Assembly (NCBI RefSeq): GCF_964204645.1
Contig: NC_134034.1
Location: forward strand, 2,512,072 to 2,576,071
Direction of reading: 5' to 3'
DNA: 64,000 nucleotides
Source of the DNA: Tubulanus polymorphus
Lineage: Eukaryota; Nemertea; Palaeonemertea; Tubulaniformes; Tubulanidae
Shown: positions 1 through 12,104 of the stretch, in pieces
How positions within the stretch are numbered: position 1 is the first letter of the stretch
How the letters are laid out: each line of letters starts with the position of its first letter
Notes under the pieces: model-generated
Database searches by the model: none
Told to the model about the DNA's origin: nothing
The model's input: only the letters and a program-made list of their open reading frames with translations
Program-made: the position numbers and the translations under genes

Positions 1-539
1 ACGCAATTCAATGACCCCTACCCTCCCCTAATGCGTATGTTATAAATGAATGACCCCTAAAAGAAGAAAGCCATATTACCAAAAGCCAAAAACTAAGAGA
101 GTAGGACGGTTAGACTGAATTCTATGAGCCATCTTCAAAACTGAGAGAGTGCGTTTAGACTCAATTCTGTGAGCCATTTTCAAAACTAAGAGAGTAGCGA
201 CGTTTAGACTCAATTCTATGAGACATTTTCAAAAACTAAGAGAGTAGTGACGTTTAGACTCAATTCTGTGAGCCATTTTCAAAAACTGTTTTGAAAATGA
301 CTCATTATTGGGTTGTTACGTATCCATAGGCATTCTATTGATATTTCTTCGTGATAGTGGATTTTACTTCGATAGTTTCCAGGGGTGCGCCGATTCGATG
401 GTCAAAATTCACAAGACATGTTTAAAATAGATAGTCTTCTATATCATGATAGAAAGTCGGGCACCGAGTCCAGAAATTTTTCCTCGAGCGAAAATTCTTC
501 GTTCAAGGTTTCGACTATGCCCGGATGTTAATATTTCAG
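1..539. repeat. Intron/flank with dispersed tandem repeat upstream of astacin exon
   Basis: No coding exon seen. Positions ~85-290 hold about four copies of a ~50 bp unit with the core gagccattttcaaaactaag followed by agagtag-gacgttt. Diverged copies recur at ~33475-33510 and ~34565-34640, so this is a dispersed family. Positions ~1-56 resemble 47218-47256. A pyrimidine-poor acceptor ends at 539 (atatttcag). Earlier exons of the protease are presumably to the left of the window. Confidence 0.5.
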
Positions 540-3500
540 ATGCTCGTCGGCGGTCGGTATGACGCGGTCCGTTAGTCACAGGCGATACCGCGGCCAAAGC
601 GTCATACTGGGTACCGGGTGCTACGTGGTCGGTAAGATTATGCACGAATTAATGCACGCACTGGGATTCTACCACGAACAGATGAGATGGGACCGAGATC
701 AGTATATTAACATCAAAGAAGAAAATATCGCTCAAGGTAGGCGGCCTTTGGGAGAGTTTTCGATGTTCAGCTGGAATTTGCGCAATAAAGAGTGTTTTGA
801 GTTCACTTTTTATACACGAGACATATTTTTGTAATCTCGGGTTTGTTTCTAGTAGGGCTGATGTGGCTAGTTAGAATCCACCAGGTGTCGCTCGTAGTTC
901 CTCGGTTTTGCCCGCTTCGATTTCAATTCTTCTTCTACATTTGAAGTCGAATCGACAACGTTTCACTTCATACAAATTATCAATGCAAAAACTGAGGACA
1001 GAAAAAGTGTATATTGGCAATGATCATAATGATAATTGCTTAATTCAGCCCAAAATCCATATGAAATGAAAGTAAAACAATTTAAATAAAAATCTTTACC
1101 GAGCTTTTATGATCAACAAATGGGTTTTGAGATATATCTTTTTAAGACTCTAATGAAAATATAATCATCGTTATAATTTAACACCTAATTCTATGGTCGC
1201 TGTTCCTTTGCTTCAGCAACCTCAGCTTTAAAACTGAGTTAAAAACTCTTTAGGCGATATCTTAATCAATTTTAATGATCTTTTTAAAACTGAGTTAAAA
1301 ACTCTTTAGGCGATATCTTAATCAATTTTAATGATCTTTTTAAAACCGAGTTAAAAACTCTTTAGGCGATATCTTAATCAATTTTAATGATCTTTTTAAA
1401 ACTGAGTTTAAAACTCTTTAGGCGATATCTTAATCAATTTTAATGATCTTTTTTTAAAACTGAGTTTAAAACTCTTTAGGCAATATCTTAATCAATTTTA
1501 ATGATCTTTTTAAAACTGAGTTAAAAACTCTTTAGGCAATATCTTATCAATTTTTAATGATCTTTAAATCTCATACCCCTATAGATTTTTAAACCGCGAT
1601 GAAATGTATACGCAGCGTGGTATATAAGAAATAAAAAATGATAATACCATTACTATTATGTACTATCAGTATTGTGCTGCAATGAAGTGTGAGTGTCAAC
1701 TAGGTGTCGCTAGCAGTCATCCGGTCTCTCACACTTCAATTCCTTCTACATTTATTTTTGAGAAAACTAACTTGTGAAAAATACTATTTTCTTGCATTTT
1801 ACAGGGAAAATGGGCAACTTCAGATTGTATACTGCCGATCGTTCTAGGACCGATTTGAACGCCCCCTACGACTACGGCTCCATAATGCACTATCCTCGGG
1901 TGTCGTTTCCGGCGGATAACGGCCTGGAAACTCTGATCCCGAAAGTTCCGGGGGTCGAAATCGGTCAGCGAGTCGCCCTGTCCCCGGTGGACATATACAA
2001 GATCAACAAACTTTACCAGTGTGCTGACAAACAAGGTAAATGAACAATCCTCGTTTACCGGGGAAAACTGCGGTTTACGCGGTGAGTCGACTTCACAAGT
2101 GTCGGCCATCTTGGAATTAACTCAGAACTACATTGAAAATGTTCATTTCTATAGTTTGGACTAACTGGCGTCATTCGGTTTCGCTTACGTAGTTCGCAAA
2201 TAGTCGACAAACTACGAAAACCCTAATCCGTCTCCAGGTTTCTATCCTGGCCTCGAAAACTAGGTCAGAATCCCCTCACTTGCCAGTGCTTGCACCGATC
2301 TCGGGCCGATGAAACAAACCCTCCATCGAGGCGCATCTTGACCTTTATTTCGATATTGTTCTGTTTTTCTCTTTCCAGATGAACTTCCGAATACGTATTT
2401 CACGACCCCGGCGCCATCCGAACCAGAAAAATCAAGTAAGTCGGTGATGATGAGAATTTATGGTCATGTAATTATGGTTATGAGAATTGCTAGAGCTTTA
2501 CGGAAATGGGGAATCTCGGACGTTATACTCTGGCAATCGAGGGTTCCACTTATGGCATGCAAGGATCCGCCCTTATGTGTCCCTTACAGATACTGGGTCT
2601 TCCGCGTTCAATTTTTAGAATTTCAAAACATATCAAAGTAACATATTAACAATAGTAGTAAGAAAATACTAATCTAGTTCATGAATGTCTTAACAGAGGG
2701 GGAACCTCCAAACCGCCAATGGCGAAGTTCACTAAGTTGCGGGCAGACATCTTCCAAATGGTAGCAATATGGCTGATGCTTTAATTTCGATTTGCTATGA
2801 TTTTCTTTTACTAAATCTCATGCCTCCTTTTAAACATTCGCTTTAAAACCTATGCTAAAAACCTACCCACGGTTATCTGGGACCAGAGAATCGTCACATC
2901 AACATCAGAAACCCCCCCCCCCAATAACCGTGATGTATTCTCCAAAAAACCTCAAACCAACGTATATAGTTATCTGCATGTAGATTATATTTTTTCCAGT
3001 CGATGCTACTGAACGCGTAGTCGAAGACGGTTTGTTTTACTGCTCGTTCGATTTGGGATACGCCTGCGGTTTCAGGGACGATTTGCGGTCGAATTTCGAC
3101 TGGAAATTGACAACCAAAAATACCCTCACCAACAACACCGGACCTACCGATGACGTCAAAGGATACGGTACGTACGTGACCTCCTGGACCACGTTGCGGC
3201 GTTAAAACTTTACGCCGAGTTAACTCATTGAGAATGGACTAATTATCACTCAGGGTCAACTGTCTTAGTCACAACCTAGACACTAGAATATGGAAAATTG
3301 AAATTTAAAATTAGGCCATTTTAATAGCTTGATTTATGGGAACCCGCCTCCCGAAATTTGAAAAAAAGTCAATTAAAAAAATGTTTTTAAATTTTCATTC
3401 CCGTATGTGGAAAAACGAACAAAAAAATAGTTTTCACCTACGCCGTATGAGAATCCTGCCTGAATGATGAAAAAAATTGAAAAACGCAAGGTTCTTTTTT

Positions 3501-4493
3501 TATCACAGTATGCAGAATTCCAACTTTCCAAGAATCATTTGTTTAGACATATTGCCCTATCGACTGTTCCCTCTTCCTTCAAAAAGCGATTTTATCTTGC
3601 TGAGGGAATTTCTTTTTTTTTCATTTCCTCCACCGAAGTGATATTTTAATAGGTCTCTACCCCGTAAACCAAACTATCAAAAAGGCTTTATGTATACATT
3701 AAAACAACAGGTGGGTACATGTACACGGAAGCGACTCTGCGAAAAGATGGTGACGTGGCTAAACTGGTGTCACCCATGTTCCAGTCGGCACCAGAGGGCG
3801 CCTGCGTACGGTTTTATTACCACATGTTCGGCAGAGACATCGGCACGTTGAGAGTTTACATAAAACAGCGCGACGGCTCCGCTAAGGATATCATGGTTAA
3901 AACTGGCGAACAGGGAAATAAGTGGGTTAAATTCAACGAGATGGTTTACACCGATGAACCATTCGAGGTAGGTTTCGATGAAGTAGCGCGATACCGTTAC
4001 TGCAGCAAGCGAGGGGTCTCCGGGACATCAAAATCGGATATTTTCCTGTTTAATTCAAAATTCGATCCACCGCCATCCTGGGCAACTCATTTACGAAAAT
4101 CAAAATCGTAGATGAGTTATGATATAACATGACATGAATTGAATTTTTTTTTCAAATTTCTAAAGCGATGTCCCCAGGACACCCCCATACTTTGTTCAAT
4201 AACTAACTGACTTTGGTTAACGTAAATTGGATTGAATTCAAAGCTGATTTTTAGTTACACCAGCTAGTATTTTTGTTTTCGTTCATTAGCCCCCCCCCCC
4301 CCCCATTACTCTTTATACAAACTCGATATACAATAACCTGCATTTATTTTAATGGTTTGTGTATTGTGTATTCCAGTTGATTTTCGAAGGTAAAATGCAC
4401 GACCCGAACTACTCTATGATCGGTTTAGGCGACATGGCTATAGATGAAGTCACTCTTATACCAAAGAAAGAAATGGGTCAAATTCGATGCTGA
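540..4493 (+). CDS. Astacin family zinc metalloprotease with MAM domain (meprin-like), 5' partial
   Basis: Six exons join in frame: 540-736, 1805-2035, 2379-2435, 3000-3167, 3711-3967 and 4377-4493 (342 codons including stop TGA). Exon 1 encodes the zinc site [13 protein letters not shown], matching HExxHxxGxxHE, preceded by a CSSAVG...LGTGCY segment. Exon 2 carries the Met-turn SIMHY and closes the catalytic domain at the final Cys. Exon 3 is a Pro/Thr/Glu linker. Exons 4-6 form a MAM domain ([22 protein letters not shown], ending in DEVTLIP). Introns are phase 1 except the last (phase 0). AATAAA overlaps the stop at 4493-4498. Astacins cleave extracellular or secreted peptides; MAM domains mediate oligomerisation or adhesion. 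The signal peptide, prodomain and N-terminal catalytic part are missing to the left. Family assignment is firm; physiological substrate unknown. Confidence 0.9.
1225..1570 (+). repeat. ~61 bp tandem repeat in astacin intron
   Basis: About six copies of an AT-rich unit, core aaaactctttaggcgatatc followed by ttaatcaattttaatgatct, differing by single bases and small indels. It lies in the first visible intron (737-1804). No coding potential seen. Confidence 0.85.
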
Positions 4494-4599
4494 ATAAACA
4501 AAGATTTATTTACCTCAAGTTTCACATCGAGTTTTAATTTTTTTTTTCGACGTAGAGATAACGCAGGTTTCAATCTGCGGTCTTGAGCCACCCCTTCAG

Positions 4600-5580
4600 G
4601 CGTTGATCAATCTAGTGAATTTCGTGAAACTTTTTGAAAGTGTGCTGAATAAGTGTCTAATAACTGGTGTTTCAAGTTCATTTTCAAATACAAATGTCTC
4701 AGGTGAAGCACTGAACACATGTGAAGTGTGGACGATCAGTTTTTGAAAGCCTGCTGATAAAATGTCTAATATCTGGTGTTTGTAGTTCATTTTCAATTAA
4801 AAATGTCTCAGGTGAAGTTCTGAACGCATGTGAAGTGTGGATGATCGGTTTTTTAAGAGTGCCGATGAAATGTCCAATGTCTGGTGTTTGTAGTTCATTT
4901 TCAAATAAAAAGGTCTCCGCTGACGTACTGAACATATCTGTGGTGTGAAAGGTCAGTTTTTGAAAATGTTCTCGTTCAATGTTTACTGCCTGGTTTTTCA
5001 AGTTCATTTTCAATTAGAAATGTCTCAGGTGAAGTACTGAAATCGTGTGAAGTGTGGACGATCAGTGATGAAAATCTGCCGATGAAATGTCTGGTGTTGG
5101 AAGTATATTTGCAATTGAATATGTCTCAGGTGAAGCACTGAACACATGTGAAGTGTGGATGATCAGTTTTTGAAAGTGTACTGAATAAATGTCTAATATC
5201 TGGTGTTTGTAGTTCATTTTCAATTAGAAATGTCTCAGGTGAAGCACTGAACACATATGAAGTTTGGACGATCAGTGATTAAAATCTGCCGATAAAATGT
5301 CTAATGTCTGGCGTTTGAAGTACATTTGCAATTGAAAATGTCTCAGGTGAAGTACTGAACACATATGAAGTGTGGATGATCATTTTTCTGAAAGTTGCCG
5401 ATACAATGTCTTATGTATGGTGTTTGTGGTTTAATTCTTGGATGAACAATGTCACAGATGAAGTCCTTAACAACTGAGGTGTGGAAGATCAAGTTTTTGA
5501 AAATGTGCTGATAAAATTTCTAATGCCTGGTCTTTCTAAGTTCTTTTTCAATTCGAAATGTCTTAGTTGAGCATTAACTG
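4600..5580 (+). repeat. ~120 bp satellite array between the protease and the receptor locus
   Basis: About eight diverged monomers with cores atgtctcaggtgaag, gtgtggatgatcag and taatgtctggtgttt. Small open frames here on either strand are repeat shadows. The last monomer (from 5499) marks the left breakpoint of the 3303 bp duplication, so each downstream copy carries ~80 bp of this satellite. Confidence 0.85.
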
Positions 5581-5581
5581 T

Positions 5582-6145
5582 AGTCTACAATCCTATTTCA
5601 CAAATCCTTCGAATGCATCGAGACAAAAATTCTAGACTAAAACTTAAAACTAGCAACAACGAGTCATATATAACAATGCTCAGGAAGAAAAATTCAATAC
5701 ACATTTTACGCACTAAAATATATTAAATATATATGAATATATTTCAAAGCTAAAGTTTCTATAGTGATGTCTATAACATCCCGCATCACAAAAAGCCAAT
5801 TTGCGTTTGGGTGAATAAAACTAAATTAACTTAGCGAGCAAAGCGCGTTTGCGACGTTCACGAATGCCTCCGGTATCACGGGCAAAGTCGTTTGAAGAAA
5901 AGTTCACGGCAAGTTTAGAAACTTCGATACGTCGCTGCTATTTCCGTGCGGATGACAATGCTCGGCAATTACGAGTAACAATAAAAGCTTTTTCGACAAA
6001 AGACATTCTATGCAGCTACAGAATAACGATAAATTAAATTAGCAAGTCGCGACTAGGATCAGGCTAAAAGACAAATAGGAAGGAAACACGTATTTCTATA
6101 GAATAGTCGCAGTTGACGTTTGTTGTTTGATGCGAGTTGTTCGAC
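5582..6145 (+). promoter_or_regulatory. 5' flank of receptor 5' module, copy 1 (repeated at 8885-9448 and 12188-12751)
   Basis: A ~560 bp stretch precedes the ATG in each copy. It includes an AT-rich block with tatattaaatatatatgaat at ~5720-5740 and cgagtcatatataac at ~5660. Promoter role is inferred only from position and TATA-like sequence; no transcription start can be read. A 62-codon frame at 5849-6037 has no recognisable features. Confidence 0.35.
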
Positions 6146-8774
6146 ATGACACGCCTTGAGGATCTCTTCGTTTTCGTGGTTGCTGTAAGCCACGTTCGCA
6201 TCGCACGCGCTGATCGCGCAGGCTCTACCGATGAGGAATCGTCCGTGATGGTCCGTTCGTCTTGTAACAACACTTGGTACCCCGTCGATTCTACGTCCGG
6301 TTACATCGCTTCACCGAAATATCCTTCGTTAGTGCGCGGTGTTGAATGTCGTTGGTTCGTCAATAGCTCTTTACCGGGGACCTTTCACATCAGAGTTTAC
6401 CACGACATCGAGCCGTCAATATTCTGCAGTGATAACTACCTTCTCGTCGGTGAATCTGATCACATATTCTGCGGTGAAGGAGATCATGAAATCCGTCGTA
6501 ACGATTCGATCTCGTTAATGTTCAGTAGTAACGTCAATGGTGCGCGAGGTAGTCGGGTTTATATCGTTTATCGTTACGAACGAAGCCGTTTGAATTTAAG
6601 TCACAACTGTAAAAAAATATATCAGTTTAAAATCAAAAAGTTACAAGCATCGAAAGGGTACAAATTTGATATAACGCAACTTCAATGCCAGCTCTTTTTA
6701 GAATGGATCGGTCTTACGGATAATTCTGCTCTGAATCTGACATTCATAGCTGTTAGCTTTAAGTTATTACGTGCTCCTGAAATAGCTTCAGTTAAAATTC
6801 ATGACGGCTGGAACACGAGTAGTGAACCTATCGGCAATATACATGAACAAACTGGACTACCTCCGGTAACTATTTATACAAAAAGCAACAAGGCCACAAT
6901 CACAGGTTTTCCGTATCATTTCCATTTTCATGTGCGATTGCTAGTTCAAATTTACAAAATATCCGATTGGAACGTCACTAATCCGTTGATTCAGATTTCT
7001 AATAACGAATCGGGAGTGCTCATTTCCGATGACAACAGTTTACACGTAATAACTCGATCAAAACACTTACACTGCTGGTCTATCACAGTGCAGATGTTGC
7101 AGTACGTCGTCTTCAACTGGACACGTGATCTCGTTACTTCCGGTGGCGTCATCGGTGTCTATAAACTAGAAGGGTTACGCGTTGTAGGAACTGATATACT
7201 ACTCGGTTATAACTACCTCGAATCGCTAAGTGTCAAATCTGACGGCTTTCTCGTCGTACTGTGCATATTACTATCGGATCAACTTACGAGGTCTGAAATT
7301 GAAATATTCTATGGAATGGAATCGCTTTCAGCTGCGGATATCAAGTTTTTAACGTGGCGAGTAAGTACACAAATAAACAAACTGTGATATAAATATGTAC
7401 CGCCGATTAAACGCTTCAAACGAAAAAATCATAATTTCTAACGACTTTTGTTATCTTTTTCTGCAGCCTGTGGATCTTTTTCCACCTTTTCGAATGTTTC
7501 CGACGAAAAACAAACCGACGATGACGTATCGAGTGGTTAGAATAGAGTTCACATCGAAAGTCGATATTTCTGACTACGATTTTCGCATGTTGGTTTTATC
7601 TGAGAATTGCGAACGAGCCGGATTTTACATATACGACGGAGGTAATTTGACGGCTAGACGCTACGGACCGTATTGTCCTAGTTCAAATAGATACGACCGT
7701 AACGTCGTCAGTCTGATTACATCAGGTGGCGCGGTTACTATAGTAGCGTTCGCTTATAACTGGGACGGACGGTTGACGGAAAATAGCTTCCATGACAATC
7801 TAAAATTCCAACCGACGGACTGTACGGGGTACGTTCTACAGGAAGGAGAGAGTCGGATAAATATGACGTCACACTGTCTCGTCATCACACCTAAAAACCG
7901 ACGCCTGCCGTTAAAGTACATTAACATATTGTCAAAACACGAATATCAAATCGATCGATGTTTTCCTGGAAATCTGGAATCGCCATGCAGCAGATACCTA
8001 GCTTTAACTCGTCAGTTTCTCAATAACAGTCTCGTATTGAACACTGTGACTTTGCGCACTGTCAACAAGTTGTGGCAGTTTCCACTAATAATTAAACTAC
8101 GTCGTAAATGCCAACGTTTGAAGATGGCTGATGCAAATAATATCGGAACGATGTTTCGGGATAAATATGAATGTGGAATCATACAGTCACCGAACTACCC
8201 GGGATCTGCGGGCTTTTTTACACAATCGCGTATCTATCACTTTCGTACCACAACACTTGGATTTCGCGTCGAATACAAATATTACAGATTCGTTATCAAG
8301 TACATGGAAAATACGCCGTGCTCAAAGGCATCTCCACTAGACAAAGATCCGATCATTTTTACTCAAATGGTGAATAGTAGACAACTTAACCAGGCGATCT
8401 GTAGAAACAAATATCCATTACCTGGTAGCATATTTCACAGTTTGAGCTATAATGCTGTCTCCTTCGTGGTAAACGCTAAGGTCCCAACATTTCAAATACA
8501 ATTCACTTTAGAAGAAGAACCACAGATCGACGCGAAAGCCTGTAGTCCGGGATTCTTGGACTCCGGTTATTTTTCTTGCGTGAAATACATCAAACACGAA
8601 CGTCTGAATTGGGAGAATGCTGAATTGTACTGTAGACAGAAGTACGCGGGACATCTTCTCAGCATCAACTCAGAACAGGAGATGATCGCCATCAAAAGAT
8701 TATTCGCTACGAAACTTCTACGACAGGCGTATTCGCAGGAAGCGCTCATAATAATGATCGGATTAAAACTGCAG
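6146..8774 (+). CDS. CUB/C-type-lectin 5' module of GRL101-like receptor, copy 1 (truncated)
   Basis: Exons 6146-7360 and 7467-8774, both phase 0, separated by a 106 bp GT-AG intron. An in-frame TTG lies three codons upstream at 6137, but the ATG at 6146 starts a good signal peptide (LFVFVVAV). It encodes a secreted N-terminal region: CUB domain from ~residue 38 (GYIASPKYPS), weak CUB-like segments, another CUB near residue 641 (GIIQSPNYPG), then the first half of a C-type lectin domain (NWENAELYC). The lectin domain is cut at the donor 8775; without splicing the frame stops at 8873. It could be a dead duplicate, an alternative 5' end spliced to 15674, or an assembly duplicate. Confidence 0.6.
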
Positions 8775-8801
8775 GTAAATTTTATCTTCGAAGCTTGTAA
8801 C

Positions 8802-11800
8802 GAAAATGTGCTGATAAAATTTCTAATGCCTGGTCTTTCTAAGTTCTTTTTCAATTCGAAATGTCTTAGTTGAGCATTAACTGTAGTCTACAATCCTATT
8901 TCACAAATCCTTCGAATGCATCGAGACAAAAATTCTAGACTAAAACTTAAAACTAGCAACAACGAGTCATATATAACAATGCTCAGGAAGAAAAATTCAA
9001 TACACATTTTACGCACTAAAATATATTAAATATATATGAATATATTTCAAAGCTAAAGTTTCTATAGTGATGTCTATAACATCCCGCATCACAAAAAGCC
9101 AATTTGCGTTTGGGTGAATAAAACTAAATTAACTTAGCGAGCAAAGCGCGTTTGCGACGTTCACGAATGCCTCCGGTATCACGGGCAAAGTCGTTTGAAG
9201 AAAAGTTCACGGCAAGTTTAGAAACTTCGATACGTCGCTGCTATTTCCGTGCGGATGACAATGCTCGGCAATTACGAGTAACAATAAAAGCTTTTTCGAC
9301 AAAAGACATTCTATGCAGCTACAGAATAACGATAAATTAAATTAGCAAGTCGCGACTAGGATCAGGCTAAAAGACAAATAGGAAGGAAACACGTATTTCT
9401 ATAGAATAGTCGCAGTTGACGTTTGTTGTTTGATGCGAGTTGTTCGACATGACACGCCTTGAGGATCTCTTCGTTTTCGTGGTTGCTGTAAGCCACGTTC
9501 GCATCGCACGCGCTGATCGCGCAGGCTCTACCGATGAGGAATCGTCCGTGATGGTCCGTTCGTCTTGTAACAACACTTGGTACCCCGTCGATTCTACGTC
9601 CGGTTACATCGCTTCACCGAAATATCCTTCGTTAGTGCGCGGTGTTGAATGTCGTTGGTTCGTCAATAGCTCTTTACCGGGGACCTTTCACATCAGAGTT
9701 TACCACGACATCGAGCCGTCAATATTCTGCAGTGATAACTACCTTCTCGTCGGTGAATCTGATCACATATTCTGCGGTGAAGGAGATCATGAAATCCGTC
9801 GTAACGATTCGATCTCGTTAATGTTCAGTAGTAACGTCAATGGTGCGCGAGGTAGTCGGGTTTATATCGTTTATCGTTACGAACGAAGCCGTTTGAATTT
9901 AAGTCACAACTGTAAAAAAATATATCAGTTTAAAATCAAAAAGTTACAAGCATCGAAAGGGTACAAATTTGATATAACGCAACTTCAATGCCAGCTCTTT
10001 TTAGAATGGATCGGTCTTACGGATAATTCTGCTCTGAATCTGACATTCATAGCTGTTAGCTTTAAGTTATTACGTGCTCCTGAAATAGCTTCAGTTAAAA
10101 TTCATGACGGCTGGAACACGAGTAGTGAACCTATCGGCAATATACATGAACAAACTGGACTACCTCCGGTAACTATTTATACAAAAAGCAACAAGGCCAC
10201 AATCACAGGTTTTCCGTATCATTTCCATTTTCATGTGCGATTGCTAGTTCAAATTTACAAAATATCCGATTGGAACGTCACTAATCCGTTGATTCAGATT
10301 TCTAATAACGAATCGGGAGTGCTCATTTCCGATGACAACAGTTTACACGTAATAACTCGATCAAAACACTTACACTGCTGGTCTATCACAGTGCAGATGT
10401 TGCAGTACGTCGTCTTCAACTGGACACGTGATCTCGTTACTTCCGGTGGCGTCATCGGTGTCTATAAACTAGAAGGGTTACGCGTTGTAGGAACTGATAT
10501 ACTACTCGGTTATAACTACCTCGAATCGCTAAGTGTCAAATCTGACGGCTTTCTCGTCGTACTGTGCATATTACTATCGGATCAACTTACGAGGTCTGAA
10601 ATTGAAATATTCTATGGAATGGAATCGCTTTCAGCTGCGGATATCAAGTTTTTAACGTGGCGAGTAAGTACACAAATAAACAAACTGTGATATAAATATG
10701 TACCGCCGATTAAACGCTTCAAACGAAAAAATCATAATTTCTAACGACTTTTGTTATCTTTTTCTGCAGCCTGTGGATCTTTTTCCACCTTTTCGAATGT
10801 TTCCGACGAAAAACAAACCGACGATGACGTATCGAGTGGTTAGAATAGAGTTCACATCGAAAGTCGATATTTCTGACTACGATTTTCGCATGTTGGTTTT
10901 ATCTGAGAATTGCGAACGAGCCGGATTTTACATATACGACGGAGGTAATTTGACGGCTAGACGCTACGGACCGTATTGTCCTAGTTCAAATAGATACGAC
11001 CGTAACGTCGTCAGTCTGATTACATCAGGTGGCGCGGTTACTATAGTAGCGTTCGCTTATAACTGGGACGGACGGTTGACGGAAAATAGCTTCCATGACA
11101 ATCTAAAATTCCAACCGACGGACTGTACGGGGTACGTTCTACAGGAAGGAGAGAGTCGGATAAATATGACGTCACACTGTCTCGTCATCACACCTAAAAA
11201 CCGACGCCTGCCGTTAAAGTACATTAACATATTGTCAAAACACGAATATCAAATCGATCGATGTTTTCCTGGAAATCTGGAATCGCCATGCAGCAGATAC
11301 CTAGCTTTAACTCGTCAGTTTCTCAATAACAGTCTCGTATTGAACACTGTGACTTTGCGCACTGTCAACAAGTTGTGGCAGTTTCCACTAATAATTAAAC
11401 TACGTCGTAAATGCCAACGTTTGAAGATGGCTGATGCAAATAATATCGGAACGATGTTTCGGGATAAATATGAATGTGGAATCATACAGTCACCGAACTA
11501 CCCGGGATCTGCGGGCTTTTTTACACAATCGCGTATCTATCACTTTCGTACCACAACACTTGGATTTCGCGTCGAATACAAATATTACAGATTCGTTATC
11601 AAGTACATGGAAAATACGCCGTGCTCAAAGGCATCTCCACTAGACAAAGATCCGATCATTTTTACTCAAATGGTGAATAGTAGACAACTTAACCAGGCGA
11701 TCTGTAGAAACAAATATCCATTACCTGGTAGCATATTTCACAGTTTGAGCTATAATGCTGTCTCCTTCGTGGTAAACGCTAAGGTCCCAACATTTCAAAT

Positions 11801-12104
11801 ACAATTCACTTTAGAAGAAGAACCACAGATCGACGCGAAAGCCTGTAGTCCGGGATTCTTGGACTCCGGTTATTTTTCTTGCGTGAAATACATCAAACAC
11901 GAACGTCTGAATTGGGAGAATGCTGAATTGTACTGTAGACAGAAGTACGCGGGACATCTTCTCAGCATCAACTCAGAACAGGAGATGATCGCCATCAAAA
12001 GATTATTCGCTACGAAACTTCTACGACAGGCGTATTCGCAGGAAGCGCTCATAATAATGATCGGATTAAAACTGCAGGTAAATTTTATCTTCGAAGCTTG
12101 TAAC
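8802..12104 (+). repeat. 3303 bp tandem duplication, copy 2
   Basis: Offset exactly 3303 bp from copy 1; all landmarks (start codon, splice sites, donor at the 3' edge, gtaac junction at 12100-12104) recur at that offset. Confidence 0.95.
9449..12077 (+). CDS. CUB/C-type-lectin 5' module of GRL101-like receptor, copy 2 (truncated)
   Basis: Exons 9449-10663 and 10770-12077, identical in translation to copy 1. The donor at 12078 is intact; without it the frame runs to a stop at 12176. The next splice acceptor in order is at copy 3 exon 2 (14073), which is in the same phase (0). A transcript could therefore in principle chain exon 2 copies in frame. No evidence in the sequence tells whether it is expressed separately. 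Confidence 0.6.

Larger units (their letters stand above)
5499..8801 (+). repeat. 3303 bp tandem duplication, copy 1
   Basis: Starts inside a satellite monomer (gaaaatgtgctgataaaat) and ends 27 bp past a splice donor, with a gtaac junction at 8797-8801. Contains ~560 bp of upstream sequence, signal-peptide exon, 106 bp intron, CUB/lectin exon and donor. Every reading frame I compared is identical to copies 2 and 3, as are all stretches of nucleotide sequence I spot-checked. Confidence 0.95.

Noticed and set aside
4290-4305. Poly-C tracts here and at ~2911-2922 and ~61730-61743
   Set aside because: Simple homopolymers in introns, possibly of uncertain length from sequencing; no feature inferred.
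4596-5013. Minus- and plus-strand open frames of 66-104 codons
   Set aside because: They lie wholly in the ~120 bp satellite and repeat their own sequence; no domain or splice support.
6137-6145. Upstream TTG start for the CUB module
   Set aside because: Animal nuclear genes normally start at ATG; the ATG at 6146 leads directly into the signal peptide. Same reasoning moved the starts of GPCR paralogue 2 to 23780 and HECW to 58066.
8131-8377. Overlapping plus-strand frames inside the CUB exon (and their copies at 11434 and 14737)
   Set aside because: Shadows of the CUB frame, which has the domain signatures and correct splice phases.
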